Assembly: GCA_028708425.1 (NCBI GenBank)
Contig: JAQVYY010000014.1
Coordinates: forward strand, 1-64,000
DNA: 64,000 nt
Source: Bacteroidales bacterium
Lineage (GTDB): Bacteria; Bacteroidota; Bacteroidia; Bacteroidales; Tenuifilaceae
Direction of reading: 5' to 3'
Below are positions 43,988-53,234 of this stretch, one piece after another. Position 1 is the stretch's first letter. Each line of letters opens with the position of its first letter. The position numbers and the translations under genes were made by a program. A model generated the notes under the pieces. It did no database searches and had not been told where the DNA came from. It saw only the letters and a list, made by a program, of their open reading frames with translations.

Positions 43988-44135
43988 AACCCGCATTACT
44001 CATCAAATTTATTAAAGATGAATGTAAATGCGGGTTAGCCCGACAAAGTGGAGCCCAGTTTTGGGAAACTAGATTGGTTGTGAGATTGACTCGCTGTCGG
44101 AGGCCGCAATTATTCGGATGAATAATTGGGGCTAA
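43988..44135 (-). repeat. TTAA-ended palindromic element, copy 8
   Basis: Full-length copy in the 502-base gap before the porP/sprF-like gene. It starts AACCCGCATTACTC and ends GAATAATTGGGGCTA. Beyond it the gap (44136-44368) is AT-rich and has a weak promoter-like TTTG / TACTTTA pair near 44285-44316. Confidence 0.83.
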
Positions 44136-44368
44136 AAAATGAGGTACAACGACCCGTTTTCAACGAAAAAAGAATTATTTTTCAATAAAAAACACCATTC
44201 TATAGTAACACTAGATTTTTTTAAGAGTATAAACCCTATGGTATTTAAATTATTGAGGTTATCAACATATAATTGTTAATAAAGTTTGTTGGTGATTTTT
44301 TTTTTTATTTACTTTACCTTTCGGTTAAGTTAATAACAAATAACAACTGGGTATAAGGCAATTTATTA

Positions 44369-45304
44369 ATGAGAAAACTTTTTGTATCCATTATAATGCT
44401 CTTTGCGATTAGCGTATCGGCTCAGCAAGATCCGTTGCTGAGCCATAATATTTTTAACCAAATTACTATAAACCCAGCATCGGCGGGCAGTAGTGGTATG
44501 ATATGTGCAACCGCAATACATAGGCAACAGTGGATGAATTTTGGCGAGGGTAGCCCCGTGGTTTCAGCTGTTAATCTCGATGCAGCCATTAGCCCATTTG
44601 GGTTTTCCAGCGGTATTGGCCTAAATGTTCTACAGGATCAGTTTGGGTTTAACACCGATGTAGGCGCCAGCCTATCGTATGCCGCCCGGTTTACAATTAA
44701 GGGGGTGGGCAAACTGGCCATTGGGGTAAACGGCGGATTTATTAATAACTCGCTGGAACCCGACTGGAAGTTTCCTGAGGGAGGCTCAACCGGAACATCG
44801 AACCTAGTGCCCCAACAATCGGAAAGCGGGATTAATTTCGACATGGGCGCAGGCATCTATTTTCACAGCGATGAAATGTTTTTTGGGTTATCTGCAACCC
44901 ATTTAAACGAAACCTCGTATTACAACAAGTACTCCAGCCATTATAAACGACATTATTATATTACAGGAGGATATTTTTTAAAACTTCCAAACCAAAATTG
45001 GCAAATAAATCCATCGGTATTAATTAGCAGCGACTTGGCAACCAGCCACTTAGGATTTGGGGCAAATTTTGTGTACAATAAAAAGTTTTGGGGTGGCGTT
45101 AGTTATCGTATAGGAGAGTCGGTTACTGGGCTTATTGGTATTGAGCTTTTTTCGGGGATGCGAGTAGGATACGCCTACGATTTCTCAACGACCTCGATTA
45201 GCGGATTAAATAGTGGAGGATCGCACGAGTTTATGGTTGGTTACTGTTTTTCATTGAAAAAGGAACGCGCTCCACAACAGTATAAAAGCATTAGATTTTT
45301 ATAG
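44369..45304 (+). CDS. PorP/SprF family type IX secretion membrane protein
   Basis: The 311-residue protein has a signal peptide (MRKLFVSIIMLFAISVSAQ) and the PorP/SprF start QQDPLLSHNIFNQITINPASAG (split as QQDPLLSHNIF and NQITINPASAG). It then shows a predicted outer-membrane beta-barrel ending in GSHEFMVGYCFSL. These proteins accompany T9SS and help hold type B cargo at the surface. It lies 56 bases upstream of gldK in the same direction, the normal place for the core copy of this family. Confidence 0.9.
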   Translation: MRKLFVSIIMLFAISVSAQQDPLLSHNIFNQITINPASAGSSGMICATAIHRQQWMNFGEGSPVVSAVNLDAAISPFGFSSGIGLNVLQDQFGFNTDVGASLSYAARFTIKGVGKLAIGVNGGFINNSLEPDWKFPEGGSTGTSNLVPQQSESGINFDMGAGIYFHSDEMFFGLSATHLNETSYYNKYSSHYKRHYYITGGYFLKLPNQNWQINPSVLISSDLATSHLGFGANFVYNKKFWGGVSYRIGESVTGLIGIELFSGMRVGYAYDFSTTSISGLNSGGSHEFMVGYCFSLKKERAPQQYKSIRFL

Positions 45305-45360
45305 ATAATAAGAATTTTAAAAATATTTTTACGTTATTTGCATTAAACAAACGGAGTATT

Positions 45361-46698
45361 ATGAGAAATCTTCTTGTATTTATTTTTCTCGCTGCCATAG
45401 TTAGCAGTTGTGGACCAGGTCAAAACGGGGAGCTTGTTGGAGTTCAGGGTCGAAGAGGATTCCAGGATCCCACCCCATACGGAATGGTGTTCGTCCCAAT
45501 GGGCAAATTTAAAATGGGCAGCGATGACGTAGATATTACTTGGTCTATAAATTCTCCTTCCAAAATGGTTTCAATTGACGCTTTTTGGATGGATCAAACA
45601 GAAATAACCAATAACCAGTATCGCCAATTTGTATACTATGTTAGGGACTCTATTGCGCGCAGACTGTTAAGTCAGCAAATTGAGGACTTTGCCATCGAGG
45701 AGGATGAATTCGGTAATCTAATTGAACCCCCTGTGTTGGTATGGGATATACCCATCGATACTAGAGACGAAGAGCAACAGGAAATACTTTCGGAAATGTA
45801 CTACACAAAAGACGAGAGTTTTTATAGCCGAAAAGAAATTGACACCCGTAAGTTGAATTACGAGTTCTTTTGGATTGATCTGCAGCAAGCAGCCAAGAAA
45901 AAGAACCGTTGGAATTTTGAAACAGATTCCTACGAAGAGAATGCTGAGGTTATTAACCAAATGGGTATTCCTGTTCGTGTAACCGATCGCTCCAATTTTA
46001 TTATTAGAGATAAGGTTAATGTTTACCCCGATACGCTCGCCTGGATTAGTGATTTTAGCTACTCGTATAACGAGCCATACGCTGCCAACTACTTTTGGCA
46101 TCCCTCTTTCGACAACTACCCAGTAGTAGGTGTTTCCTGGCGCCAAGCTTACGCTTTCACCATTTGGAGAACCCAATATCTTAATAAATACTTATCTCAA
46201 CGAGGAATACCTGGTGTTCCTGAATTTAGGTTGCCCAGTGAGGCCGAATGGGAATACGCCGCTCGAGGTTCGCTTAACCATAGCATGTACCCTTGGGGAG
46301 GACCATACACCCGAAACTCCGAAGGATGCTTGCTGGCAAACTTTAAACCAATGCGAGGAAATTACGTTGACGATGGGGGCTTTAACACCGTACAGGTTGG
46401 AAGTTACGAACCTAACGATTATGGGCTTTACGACATGGCTGGAAACGTTGCAGAATGGACCGCAAACGCCTACGACGAGAGCGCCTATATGTTTATGCAT
46501 GATATGAACCCCGATTATAAATACAACGCCAAACCTAATGACCCACCCGCCCTTAAGCGAAAAGTAGTTAGGGGCGGCAGCTGGAAAGATATTAGCCACT
46601 TCTTACAAGTAGGTACCAGAACTTTCGAATATCAAGACAGCGCCAAAACGTACATCGGATTCAGATGCGTAAGAACTTTTACCGGATCAAATAATTAA
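45361..46698 (+). CDS. gldK: gliding motility / type IX secretion lipoprotein GldK
   Basis: The 445-residue lipoprotein has a signal peptide ending in IVSSC (Cys17) and a formylglycine-generating-enzyme-like domain: GMVFVPMGKFKMGSDD near residue 40, FRLPSEAEWEYAARG, and VVRGGSWKD near the C-terminus. GldK (PorK) forms the periplasmic ring of the T9SS with GldN. It starts the gldK-gldL-gldM-gldN operon, with gaps of 14, 22 and 11 bases. Confidence 0.95.
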   Translation: MRNLLVFIFLAAIVSSCGPGQNGELVGVQGRRGFQDPTPYGMVFVPMGKFKMGSDDVDITWSINSPSKMVSIDAFWMDQTEITNNQYRQFVYYVRDSIARRLLSQQIEDFAIEEDEFGNLIEPPVLVWDIPIDTRDEEQQEILSEMYYTKDESFYSRKEIDTRKLNYEFFWIDLQQAAKKKNRWNFETDSYEENAEVINQMGIPVRVTDRSNFIIRDKVNVYPDTLAWISDFSYSYNEPYAANYFWHPSFDNYPVVGVSWRQAYAFTIWRTQYLNKYLSQRGIPGVPEFRLPSEAEWEYAARGSLNHSMYPWGGPYTRNSEGCLLANFKPMRGNYVDDGGFNTVQVGSYEPNDYGLYDMAGNVAEWTANAYDESAYMFMHDMNPDYKYNAKPNDPPALKRKVVRGGSWKDISHFLQVGTRTFEYQDSAKTYIGFRCVRTFTGSNN

Positions 46699-46712
46699 CC
46701 AACAACATAGCA

Positions 46713-47945
46713 ATGGGATTTAAATTATCAGAATTTGTACAGGGGGAAAAGTGGAGAACCATGATGAAGTACCTCTACGCCTGGGGTGCATCCCTAGTGC
46801 TAACTGGAGCTCTTTTTAAACTAATGTACTGGCCTGCAGCGGGTGTTATGCTAACTATCGGCATGTCTACCGAGGTTATTATATTCTTCTTCTCGGGTTT
46901 TGAACCACTACCCGATGAGGTAGACTGGACTTTAGTTTATCCCGAGCTCACTGGAATGTCTGACGAGGAGGAGCTTCGTAAGTATAGAAAGGGTACAGGC
47001 CTTGAGGGAATTGATGCTGACGATCTTAAGGAGATTATAGCCTCTGCCGCAGCCTCATTTAGGTCAAGCACTGCAGCAGCACCAGCAGCAACTACAACCC
47101 AATCTGCCGAAACAGCGGCTCCACAAGCAACCGGAACTCCCCAACCCGTTGCATCCACAGGTAACGCTGGAGCTGTTTTCTCTAAGTTTAACCAGATGCT
47201 CGAAAGTGCAGATTTGAGTCCTGAACTATTTAATAATATTAGCAAAGGGTTAAATAAGCTAAGCGACACAACAGCCAAGCTCTCCGATATTTCCGATGCC
47301 GCTAAAGCAACTAGCGCCTACACAAAAAGTATTAACAAGGCGAATGATTCTATCGCAAACTTTGTGCAGAATTACGAAGGTAGTGGCCAGGCATTAAACG
47401 AATCGGTTAACATCCTTTCCGAAAACTTCCAGAAAGTGGCTGGCACTATTTCCGAAAGTGGCGAAAACTTTAAGGGGGGGCTCGACCGTTCCGTTGGTAG
47501 CATTGAAGAACACCTTTCTAATGCCGGAGAAAAAATTGGTGAAAAATTGATTCAATCAAGCCAAAGTGCTGCAAGCCAAATAGGCGATGCAGCTAATGGG
47601 CTTACCTCAATGTACACCCAGCTTGCAGAAGCCATGAAAGTTAATGGTGAGTTTATTGCACAAGGAAGCACTGGATACCAAGAGCAACTCGATAGGCTAA
47701 ACAAAAATATGTCCGCACTTAACGCTGCCCATGAACTACATTTGCAAGGAACATCAGAAAAATTAAAAGAATCGCAAGCGGTATACGATGGTGTTGAAAG
47801 CATGATGGGAAAACTTAAAACCTCCATCGAAGAAACAGAAAAATACTCCGATTCTGTTGCAAAGCTAAACCAGAGTATTTCTTCTCTCAACACAGTATAT
47901 GGCAACATGCTTTCTGCTATGAATGTTGCTAATAATAACGCTTAA
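46713..47945 (+). CDS. gldL: gliding motility / type IX secretion motor protein GldL
   Basis: GldL is the inner-membrane stator of the proton-driven motor. Two membrane segments lie at about residues 21-38 and 43-60. Glu54 in the second (GMSTEVIIFFF) is at the site of the proton-carrying glutamate known in this family. At 410 residues it is longer than GldL of Flavobacterium (about 215). The extra C-terminal region is Ala/Ser/Gln-rich and coiled-coil-like, with a low-complexity Ala/Thr linker near residues 110-145. It works with the GldM encoded next. Confidence 0.93.
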   Translation: MGFKLSEFVQGEKWRTMMKYLYAWGASLVLTGALFKLMYWPAAGVMLTIGMSTEVIIFFFSGFEPLPDEVDWTLVYPELTGMSDEEELRKYRKGTGLEGIDADDLKEIIASAAASFRSSTAAAPAATTTQSAETAAPQATGTPQPVASTGNAGAVFSKFNQMLESADLSPELFNNISKGLNKLSDTTAKLSDISDAAKATSAYTKSINKANDSIANFVQNYEGSGQALNESVNILSENFQKVAGTISESGENFKGGLDRSVGSIEEHLSNAGEKIGEKLIQSSQSAASQIGDAANGLTSMYTQLAEAMKVNGEFIAQGSTGYQEQLDRLNKNMSALNAAHELHLQGTSEKLKESQAVYDGVESMMGKLKTSIEETEKYSDSVAKLNQSISSLNTVYGNMLSAMNVANNNA

Positions 47946-47967
47946 ATTTGCACCTTAACTAAAAACT

Positions 47968-49602
47968 ATGGCAGCCGTAAAAGAAACCCCGAGACAGAAA
48001 ATGATTGGCATGATGTATCTAGTGTATACTGCCATGCTAGCAATGAACGTTTCGGCAACGGTACTAGATGCTTTCGTATTGGTTGAAAACGGTTTATCGC
48101 AAACCACTAAAAGCATTACCATAAAAAACGAAAGATTATATAACCAAATGGAAAGTGCCTATGCAATTAACCCTACCAAGGTTGAACCTTGGAAAATAAC
48201 AACCGATGAAATTCGTGAGCGAACCAACGAGCTGGTTGATTATATTCAGGGGTTAAAGGTACTAACCATTACAACAGCCGAAAACATTGAATCGCCTGCA
48301 TTACTTGGCGACAATAATATTGACACAGAGCTAATTGGCAAAAAAGGTGACACCAACGTAAGTGGACGTATTTTTATCGGATCCGATGGTAGCGGGGGAA
48401 AGGGCAGGGAACTAAAAGAAAAAATTAAAGAGTTTAGAGAGTTTGTACAGAGCAAAATAGACCCAAACCGCGGAGCACAACTTATAAGCTCCATAGATAC
48501 CATTCTAAATACCGATAACCCTCCTCAAGGATCTGACGGAACGATACATACATGGGAATCAACTCGCTTCGACCATATCCCATTGGTGGCTGTATTCCCA
48601 CAGCTTACAAAAATTCAACTCGATATGCTAAATGTTGAGGCCGAAGTGGTAGGATACCTGTTGAATCAGGTTGATGCTGGTGATTTTAAGGTAAATAAAC
48701 TAGACGCGGTGGTAATTGCTAAATCCAACTACATATTTCAGGGCAATGAGTTTTATGCCGAAATTTTTCTGGCCGCTTCGGACACCACCCAGGTACCAAA
48801 AGTTTACATAGGAAACTACGAAACCTACACAAACAATCAGGGTGTAGAAGACTATAAAATGGTGGGATCATATGACGAAATTCCTATTGTTAATGGGAGG
48901 GGCATATTTACCCGCACCCCTCGGCAGGTGGGTATAAATAAATGGTCGGGGTTACTAGAGGTTACCGGCCCCGATGGATCTAAATTTAGGCGCCCCTTTA
49001 ACCACGAGTTTGAGGTAGCCCAGCCAAACGTAGTGGTATCGCCTACCAAGATGAATGTGTTTTATCGTGGAATCGAAAATCCTGTGGACATATCAATACC
49101 CGGTGTTTCGAGCGATAAAATTTATCCCTCTGTTGATGGAGGAGGAACAATCCGAAGAACAAGAAGAGGCTACGAGGTTATTCCTGGCCGGGGTAAAGAG
49201 TGTAACGTTAGCGTATTTGCCGAGATTGATGGCAGGCGTCGAAATATGGGAGTACGACAATTTAGAGTACGCGATGTACCCGACCCAATCGCCTCCGTTA
49301 GAGGGGTTACCTCTCGTATTGTAGATAAAAACGAGCTCGCGGTATCGCTCTCAGTAGAAGCAAGAATGCCCGAAAGCTTTGATTTCGACCTGTCGTTTAG
49401 AATTACAGAATTTACTGTAATGGCTACTGTGGGAGGATTTACACAAACATCCACCTCGAATAACCAGCTTATAAACGACCAGCAACGACGAATGTTTGAA
49501 GGGCTTCGCAGCGGGCAAACGGTTAACCTTGTTGACGTTAAGGCCGTTGGACCCGATGGAAGAGTACGCTCCTTAAACGATATAGTGTATAGAATTCGAT
49601 AA
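47968..49602 (+). CDS. gldM: gliding motility / type IX secretion motor protein GldM
   Basis: The 544-residue protein has one N-terminal membrane helix (residues about 11-31: MIGMMYLVYTAMLAMNVSAT) and a long periplasmic part made of stacked domains that link the motor to the GldK/GldN ring. Family features are KETPRQKMIGMM at the start and FRVRDVPDPIASV in the last domain. It sits between gldL and gldN. Confidence 0.95.
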   Translation: MAAVKETPRQKMIGMMYLVYTAMLAMNVSATVLDAFVLVENGLSQTTKSITIKNERLYNQMESAYAINPTKVEPWKITTDEIRERTNELVDYIQGLKVLTITTAENIESPALLGDNNIDTELIGKKGDTNVSGRIFIGSDGSGGKGRELKEKIKEFREFVQSKIDPNRGAQLISSIDTILNTDNPPQGSDGTIHTWESTRFDHIPLVAVFPQLTKIQLDMLNVEAEVVGYLLNQVDAGDFKVNKLDAVVIAKSNYIFQGNEFYAEIFLAASDTTQVPKVYIGNYETYTNNQGVEDYKMVGSYDEIPIVNGRGIFTRTPRQVGINKWSGLLEVTGPDGSKFRRPFNHEFEVAQPNVVVSPTKMNVFYRGIENPVDISIPGVSSDKIYPSVDGGGTIRRTRRGYEVIPGRGKECNVSVFAEIDGRRRNMGVRQFRVRDVPDPIASVRGVTSRIVDKNELAVSLSVEARMPESFDFDLSFRITEFTVMATVGGFTQTSTSNNQLINDQQRRMFEGLRSGQTVNLVDVKAVGPDGRVRSLNDIVYRIR

Positions 49603-49613
49603 TTTTATTGATT

Positions 49614-50510
49614 ATGAAAAAAATAGCTGTTTTCTTGACCTGCTGCGCTGCTCTAATTGCAGTAGCGTTAGCATCAAATGCACAAAGTGTTAAAGAACCC
49701 CTGGTAAACGATGGGGTGTACGAGAAGGAAACCATAAAACAAAGGATCCCTGTACCATACCCTCACCTACGGGAAGCCGATATGGTATTTACCAAGCGTA
49801 TTTGGCGTACTATTGACCTGCGTCAAAGGATGAACCACCCCCTATATTTTCCCACTACACGCATGTACGATAGGTCGAGCCTTGTTCAAAGGCTTATTGA
49901 TGCCATAAAGTACAACGAAATTAATGCGTACGATGCCGATATTGACGACGAGTTCTCAACCCTGATATCGTACGAACAAATTTTGAGTAAACTTGACGCT
50001 GAAGACCGCGAACGGCGGGATGTTAGCCCAACCACAGGGAGAGACACCGTAATTATAATTCCAGGATCAATTAACTGGAGAGAGATTAAGGAGCTTCAGA
50101 TAAAAGAAGAGTGGTTTTTCGATAAGCAACGCTCGATAATGGACGTTCGCATAATAGGTATTTGCCCCATTAGAGTATATACACGAATTGGAACTGGAGC
50201 AGCCGGCGATGATGACCTTGATATACAAGGCGAAACCCTGAAAATGAGACTTTTTTGGATATATTATCCCCATGCTCGCTCGATATTAGCCAATACAGCC
50301 GTTTTTAATAGCAACAACGACGCCCAACGAAACTCGTTCGATGATATTTTCTTTAAAAGAAGATTCTCTTCATACATTATGCAGGAGTCGAACGTACACG
50401 ACAACCGCCGAATTAACGAGTACGTGTTTGGTGGCATTCCAAATATGCAGGAATCGGAACGTATTCAGTCCGAAATATTTAACTGGGAACACGACGTTTG
50501 GGAATACTAA
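49614..50510 (+). CDS. gldN: gliding motility / type IX secretion protein GldN
   Basis: About 298 residues with a signal peptide (MKKIAVFLTCCAALIAVALASNAQ). It is the ring partner of GldK. Family stretches are ADMVFTKRIWRTIDLRQRMN, NYPL-type HPLYFP, and RLFWIYYPHARSILA near residue 210. The ATG at 49614 is chosen over a TTG at 49608 because it directly precedes the signal peptide. A strong terminator follows. Confidence 0.94.
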   Translation: MKKIAVFLTCCAALIAVALASNAQSVKEPLVNDGVYEKETIKQRIPVPYPHLREADMVFTKRIWRTIDLRQRMNHPLYFPTTRMYDRSSLVQRLIDAIKYNEINAYDADIDDEFSTLISYEQILSKLDAEDRERRDVSPTTGRDTVIIIPGSINWREIKELQIKEEWFFDKQRSIMDVRIIGICPIRVYTRIGTGAAGDDDLDIQGETLKMRLFWIYYPHARSILANTAVFNSNNDAQRNSFDDIFFKRRFSSYIMQESNVHDNRRINEYVFGGIPNMQESERIQSEIFNWEHDVWEY

Positions 50511-50528
50511 CCCAATTGATATAATTAA

Positions 50529-50568
50529 AAATAAAGGCTGGTTTACCTAAACCAGCCTTTATTTTTTT
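50529..50568 (+). terminator. rho-independent terminator after gldN
   Basis: A perfect 16-bp stem around AAAGGCTGGTTT / AAACCAGCCTTT with the loop ACCT, followed by seven T. It closes the gldKLMN operon, 19 bases after the stop. Confidence 0.95.
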
Positions 50569-50645
50569 ACCCTAAGAGAGTCTGGGTTGCGGGTTACGGG
50601 TTACGGGTTTGCACACCCGATGGGTCATCGCAAAACGGCAAAAAC

Positions 50646-50758
50646 GATTAGAACACAAAGAACACCAAGTAGACACAAAACCCACTAAGGTATAGCTAAC
50701 CTACATATCTTTGTGCTCCTCTGTGGCTTCTTCGTGCCTTTTGTGAAACTAAAAAAGG
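50646..50758 (+). repeat. dispersed TTTGTG-rich repeat, copy 1
   Basis: About 113 bases from GATTAGAACACAAAGAACACC to GTGAAACTAAAAAAGG. Variants of TTTGTG and TTCGTG recur within it at 7- to 11-base steps. Other copies: 55058-55173 (inverted), 57456-57570, 59444-59557 and 59793-59907. Confidence 0.85.
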
Positions 50759-50759
50759 T

Positions 50760-52150
50760 TGAGGTTAAGGTTGGGTTGAGAGGTGAGTGAGGAGTATGCT
50801 TACACGAATGTAATCTGTGCTAATCCGTGTAATCTGTGGACAAAAACAGTGAGCGGTAAGCAGTAAGGAGTAAGCAGTAAGCAGTAAGGAGTTTGCGAAC
50901 CCGAGTGGGCATCGCAGCAATGTAGAGACGTAACATGTTGCGTCTAAAAGGTTGAGGTTGAGGTTGAGGTTGAGAGGTGAGTGAGGAGTATGCTTACACG
51001 AATGTAATTTGTGCAAATCTGTGTAATCTGTGGACAAAAACAGTGAGCGGTAAGGAGTAAGGAGTAAGCAGTAAGGAGTAAGGAGTAAGGAGTGATGAGT
51101 GATGAGTGATGAGTTTGCGAACCCGAGTGGGCATCGCAGCAATGTAGAGACGTAACATGTTGCGTCTAAAAGGTTGAGGTTAAGGTTGAGGTTAAGGTTG
51201 AGGTTGAGGTTGAGGTTGAGAGGTGAGTGAGGAGTATGCTTACACGAATGTAATCTGTGCTAATCCGTGTAATCTGTGGACAAAAACAGTGAGCGGTAAG
51301 CAGTAAGGAGTAAGCAGTAAGGAGTTTGCGTACCCGAGTGGGCATCGCAGCAATGTAGAGACGTAACATGTTGCGTCTAAAAGGTTGAGGTTGAGGTTGA
51401 GGTTGAGAGGTGAGTGAGGAGTATGCTTACACGAATGTAATTTGTGCAAATCCGTGTAATCTGTGGACAAAAACAGTGAGCGGTAAGCAGTAAGGAGTAA
51501 GGAGTAAGGAGTGATGAGTGATGAGTGATGAGTTTGCGAACCCGAAAGGGCATCGCAGCAATGTAGAGACGTAACATGTTGCGTCTAAAAGGTTGAGGTT
51601 AAGGTTGAGGTTGAGGTTGAGAGGTGAGTGAGGAGTATGCTTACACGAATGTAATCTGTGCTAATCCGTGTAATCTGTGGACAAAAACAGTGAGCGGTAA
51701 GCAGTAAGGAGTAAGCAGTAAGCAGTAAGGAGTTTGCGAACCCGAGTGGGCATCGCAGCAATGTAGAGACGTAACATGTTGCGTCTGGATACGGGTTACG
51801 GGTTACGGGTCTGCGTACCCGATTGTGATATGTAGAACGCCAAACGTAGAACGCCAAACGCAAATCCAATCTGTGCTAATCCGTGTAATCTGTGGACAAA
51901 AACAGTGAGCGGTAAGCAGTAAGGAGTAAGCAGTAAGGAGTTTGCGAACCCGAAAGGGCATCGCAAAAATGTAGAGACGTAACATGTTGCGTCTGGATAC
52001 GGGTTACGGGTTACGGGTCTGCGTACCCGATTGTGATATGCAGAACGCCAAACGTAGAACGCCAAACGCCAAACGCAAATCCAATCTGTGCTAATCCGTG
52101 TAATCTGTGGAAAAAAATCAGCGTAAATCCGTGTAACCTGTGGAAAAAAA
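50760..52150. repeat. mosaic tandem array, about 210-bp period
   Basis: Six units lie in a row, marked by a 24-base near-palindrome (AGACGTAACATGTTGCGTCT core) at 50922, 51144, 51355, 51563, 51763 and 51971, so units are 200-222 bases apart. Each unit combines a GAGGTT hexamer run, a stretch of the AATCTGTG-CTAATCCGTG-TAATCTGTGG kind, and heptamer runs (GTAAGCA/GTAAGGA, GTGATGA). Lengths of the short runs differ between units. Open frames in it (rich in Leu/Thr or Asn/Leu) are by-products. No gene is seen in the 1.6-kb gap other than this. Confidence 0.9.
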
Positions 52151-52156
52151 CAACCG

Positions 52157-53164
52157 CTAAAACCTATTAAGCCAACGGTATCGACGCGAGCTATCGCCAA
52201 TCTTCATGCCCAGCATAATTTCGTGTGAACCCATACGGTTAAAGTTCGACAGATCGCCGTAGCTATAGTCGAAGGCGTAGCCCAGGTAAAAGTTTTGGTA
52301 GTTAAGGCCAAACATGCTGATAATAGTGCCAGTGGTACGAAACGAAACGCCCGCCCAGTAATTATCTTTGTATATGGCTTTAAAGTTAAAATCGATACTC
52401 CAGTAGTTACGCTCCGAAAAGGCGGTGGTTATGGCCCTATCGGTAAAACCAACCATAATCGATGGCTCAAACCCATAGTCGGCACGGCGCTCCTGATACT
52501 TATACCCCGCCAAAACGTAGTAATAACGGGGCAGCTTGTACGCCAGCTCATTTTGCCCGCTACCAAACGAGATAAGGTTTTGAAAAAGGTTGGTAGCCGA
52601 AACCCCCGCATAGAACTGCTCGCTACTTACCAAAAATCCAACATTGGCATCGGGTGAGTACACCGGACGAATGCTGTTGAGCGACTGGTCGTTACTATCA
52701 AAAAGATCGTCGGTCGTAACATCGGCACGAAACTGGAATGCCGAAAGCGAAACGCCCGCGCTGTACTGGATATCGCGCACGTAGATATGGTACGAGTAGG
52801 TACCCTGAAAGCCGGTACGGCTCATGGCGCCGTTCTTATCGTTATAAACGTAACCGCCATAGCCCACCCTACCGCTGGGCCTGCGCCTACGCCTACGGCT
52901 TTTTATTATGCGGCTCCGGTTGCGGTAGCTGGTGCGTAAAATGCGGGTTTGGCCGCTAAGCGAATAGGTGCTTGGCCCATCGCCGTAGCCTAGCCACTGC
53001 TCGCGCGCCACGAGGTTAAAATCGGTGTAGCCCTGGTAACCAGCAATGGCGGGGTTAAGCAAAAACGGATTCATCATATACTGGCTATACACGGGCTGCT
53101 GCTGCGCCTTTAGCACGTTGGCCAGCAGTATAAATCCCAGTAGTATAACTAATCGTCGGTTCAT
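52157..53164 (-). CDS. PorP/SprF family type IX secretion membrane protein, second copy
   Basis: The 335-residue protein has a signal peptide (MNRRLVILLGFILLANVLKAQ) and the family start QPVYSQYMMNPFLLNPAIAGYQGYTD (split as QPVYSQYMMNPF and LLNPAIAGYQGYTD). It ends in GSHEIMLGMKIGD, followed by RRYRWLNRF. A charged Arg-rich loop (IKSRRRRRRPSGR) is near residue 88. It lies 70 bases downstream of a gene for a type B sorting-domain protein, the usual pairing in which the PorP/SprF-like protein helps export or attach its neighbour. Confidence 0.9.
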   Translation of the reverse strand: MNRRLVILLGFILLANVLKAQQQPVYSQYMMNPFLLNPAIAGYQGYTDFNLVAREQWLGYGDGPSTYSLSGQTRILRTSYRNRSRIIKSRRRRRRPSGRVGYGGYVYNDKNGAMSRTGFQGTYSYHIYVRDIQYSAGVSLSAFQFRADVTTDDLFDSNDQSLNSIRPVYSPDANVGFLVSSEQFYAGVSATNLFQNLISFGSGQNELAYKLPRYYYVLAGYKYQERRADYGFEPSIMVGFTDRAITTAFSERNYWSIDFNFKAIYKDNYWAGVSFRTTGTIISMFGLNYQNFYLGYAFDYSYGDLSNFNRMGSHEIMLGMKIGDSSRRYRWLNRF

Positions 53165-53234
53165 TTTGTAGCCTTTTTTTGCTGATTAAATCTTTCTTTC
53201 TCTCGTATCCCTGCGGGGCTGCTCCGCAGGCATG

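Noticed and set aside
50880..51994. Regularly spaced near-palindromes suggestive of a CRISPR array
   Set aside because: The spacing is about 200 bases, the intervening sequences are themselves repeated rather than unique, and no cas gene is present.
50765..52200. Several open frames on the minus strand rich in Leu, Thr, Ser and Asn
   Set aside because: They are translations of the tandem repeat modules, share the same repeated phrases and have no start or domain evidence.
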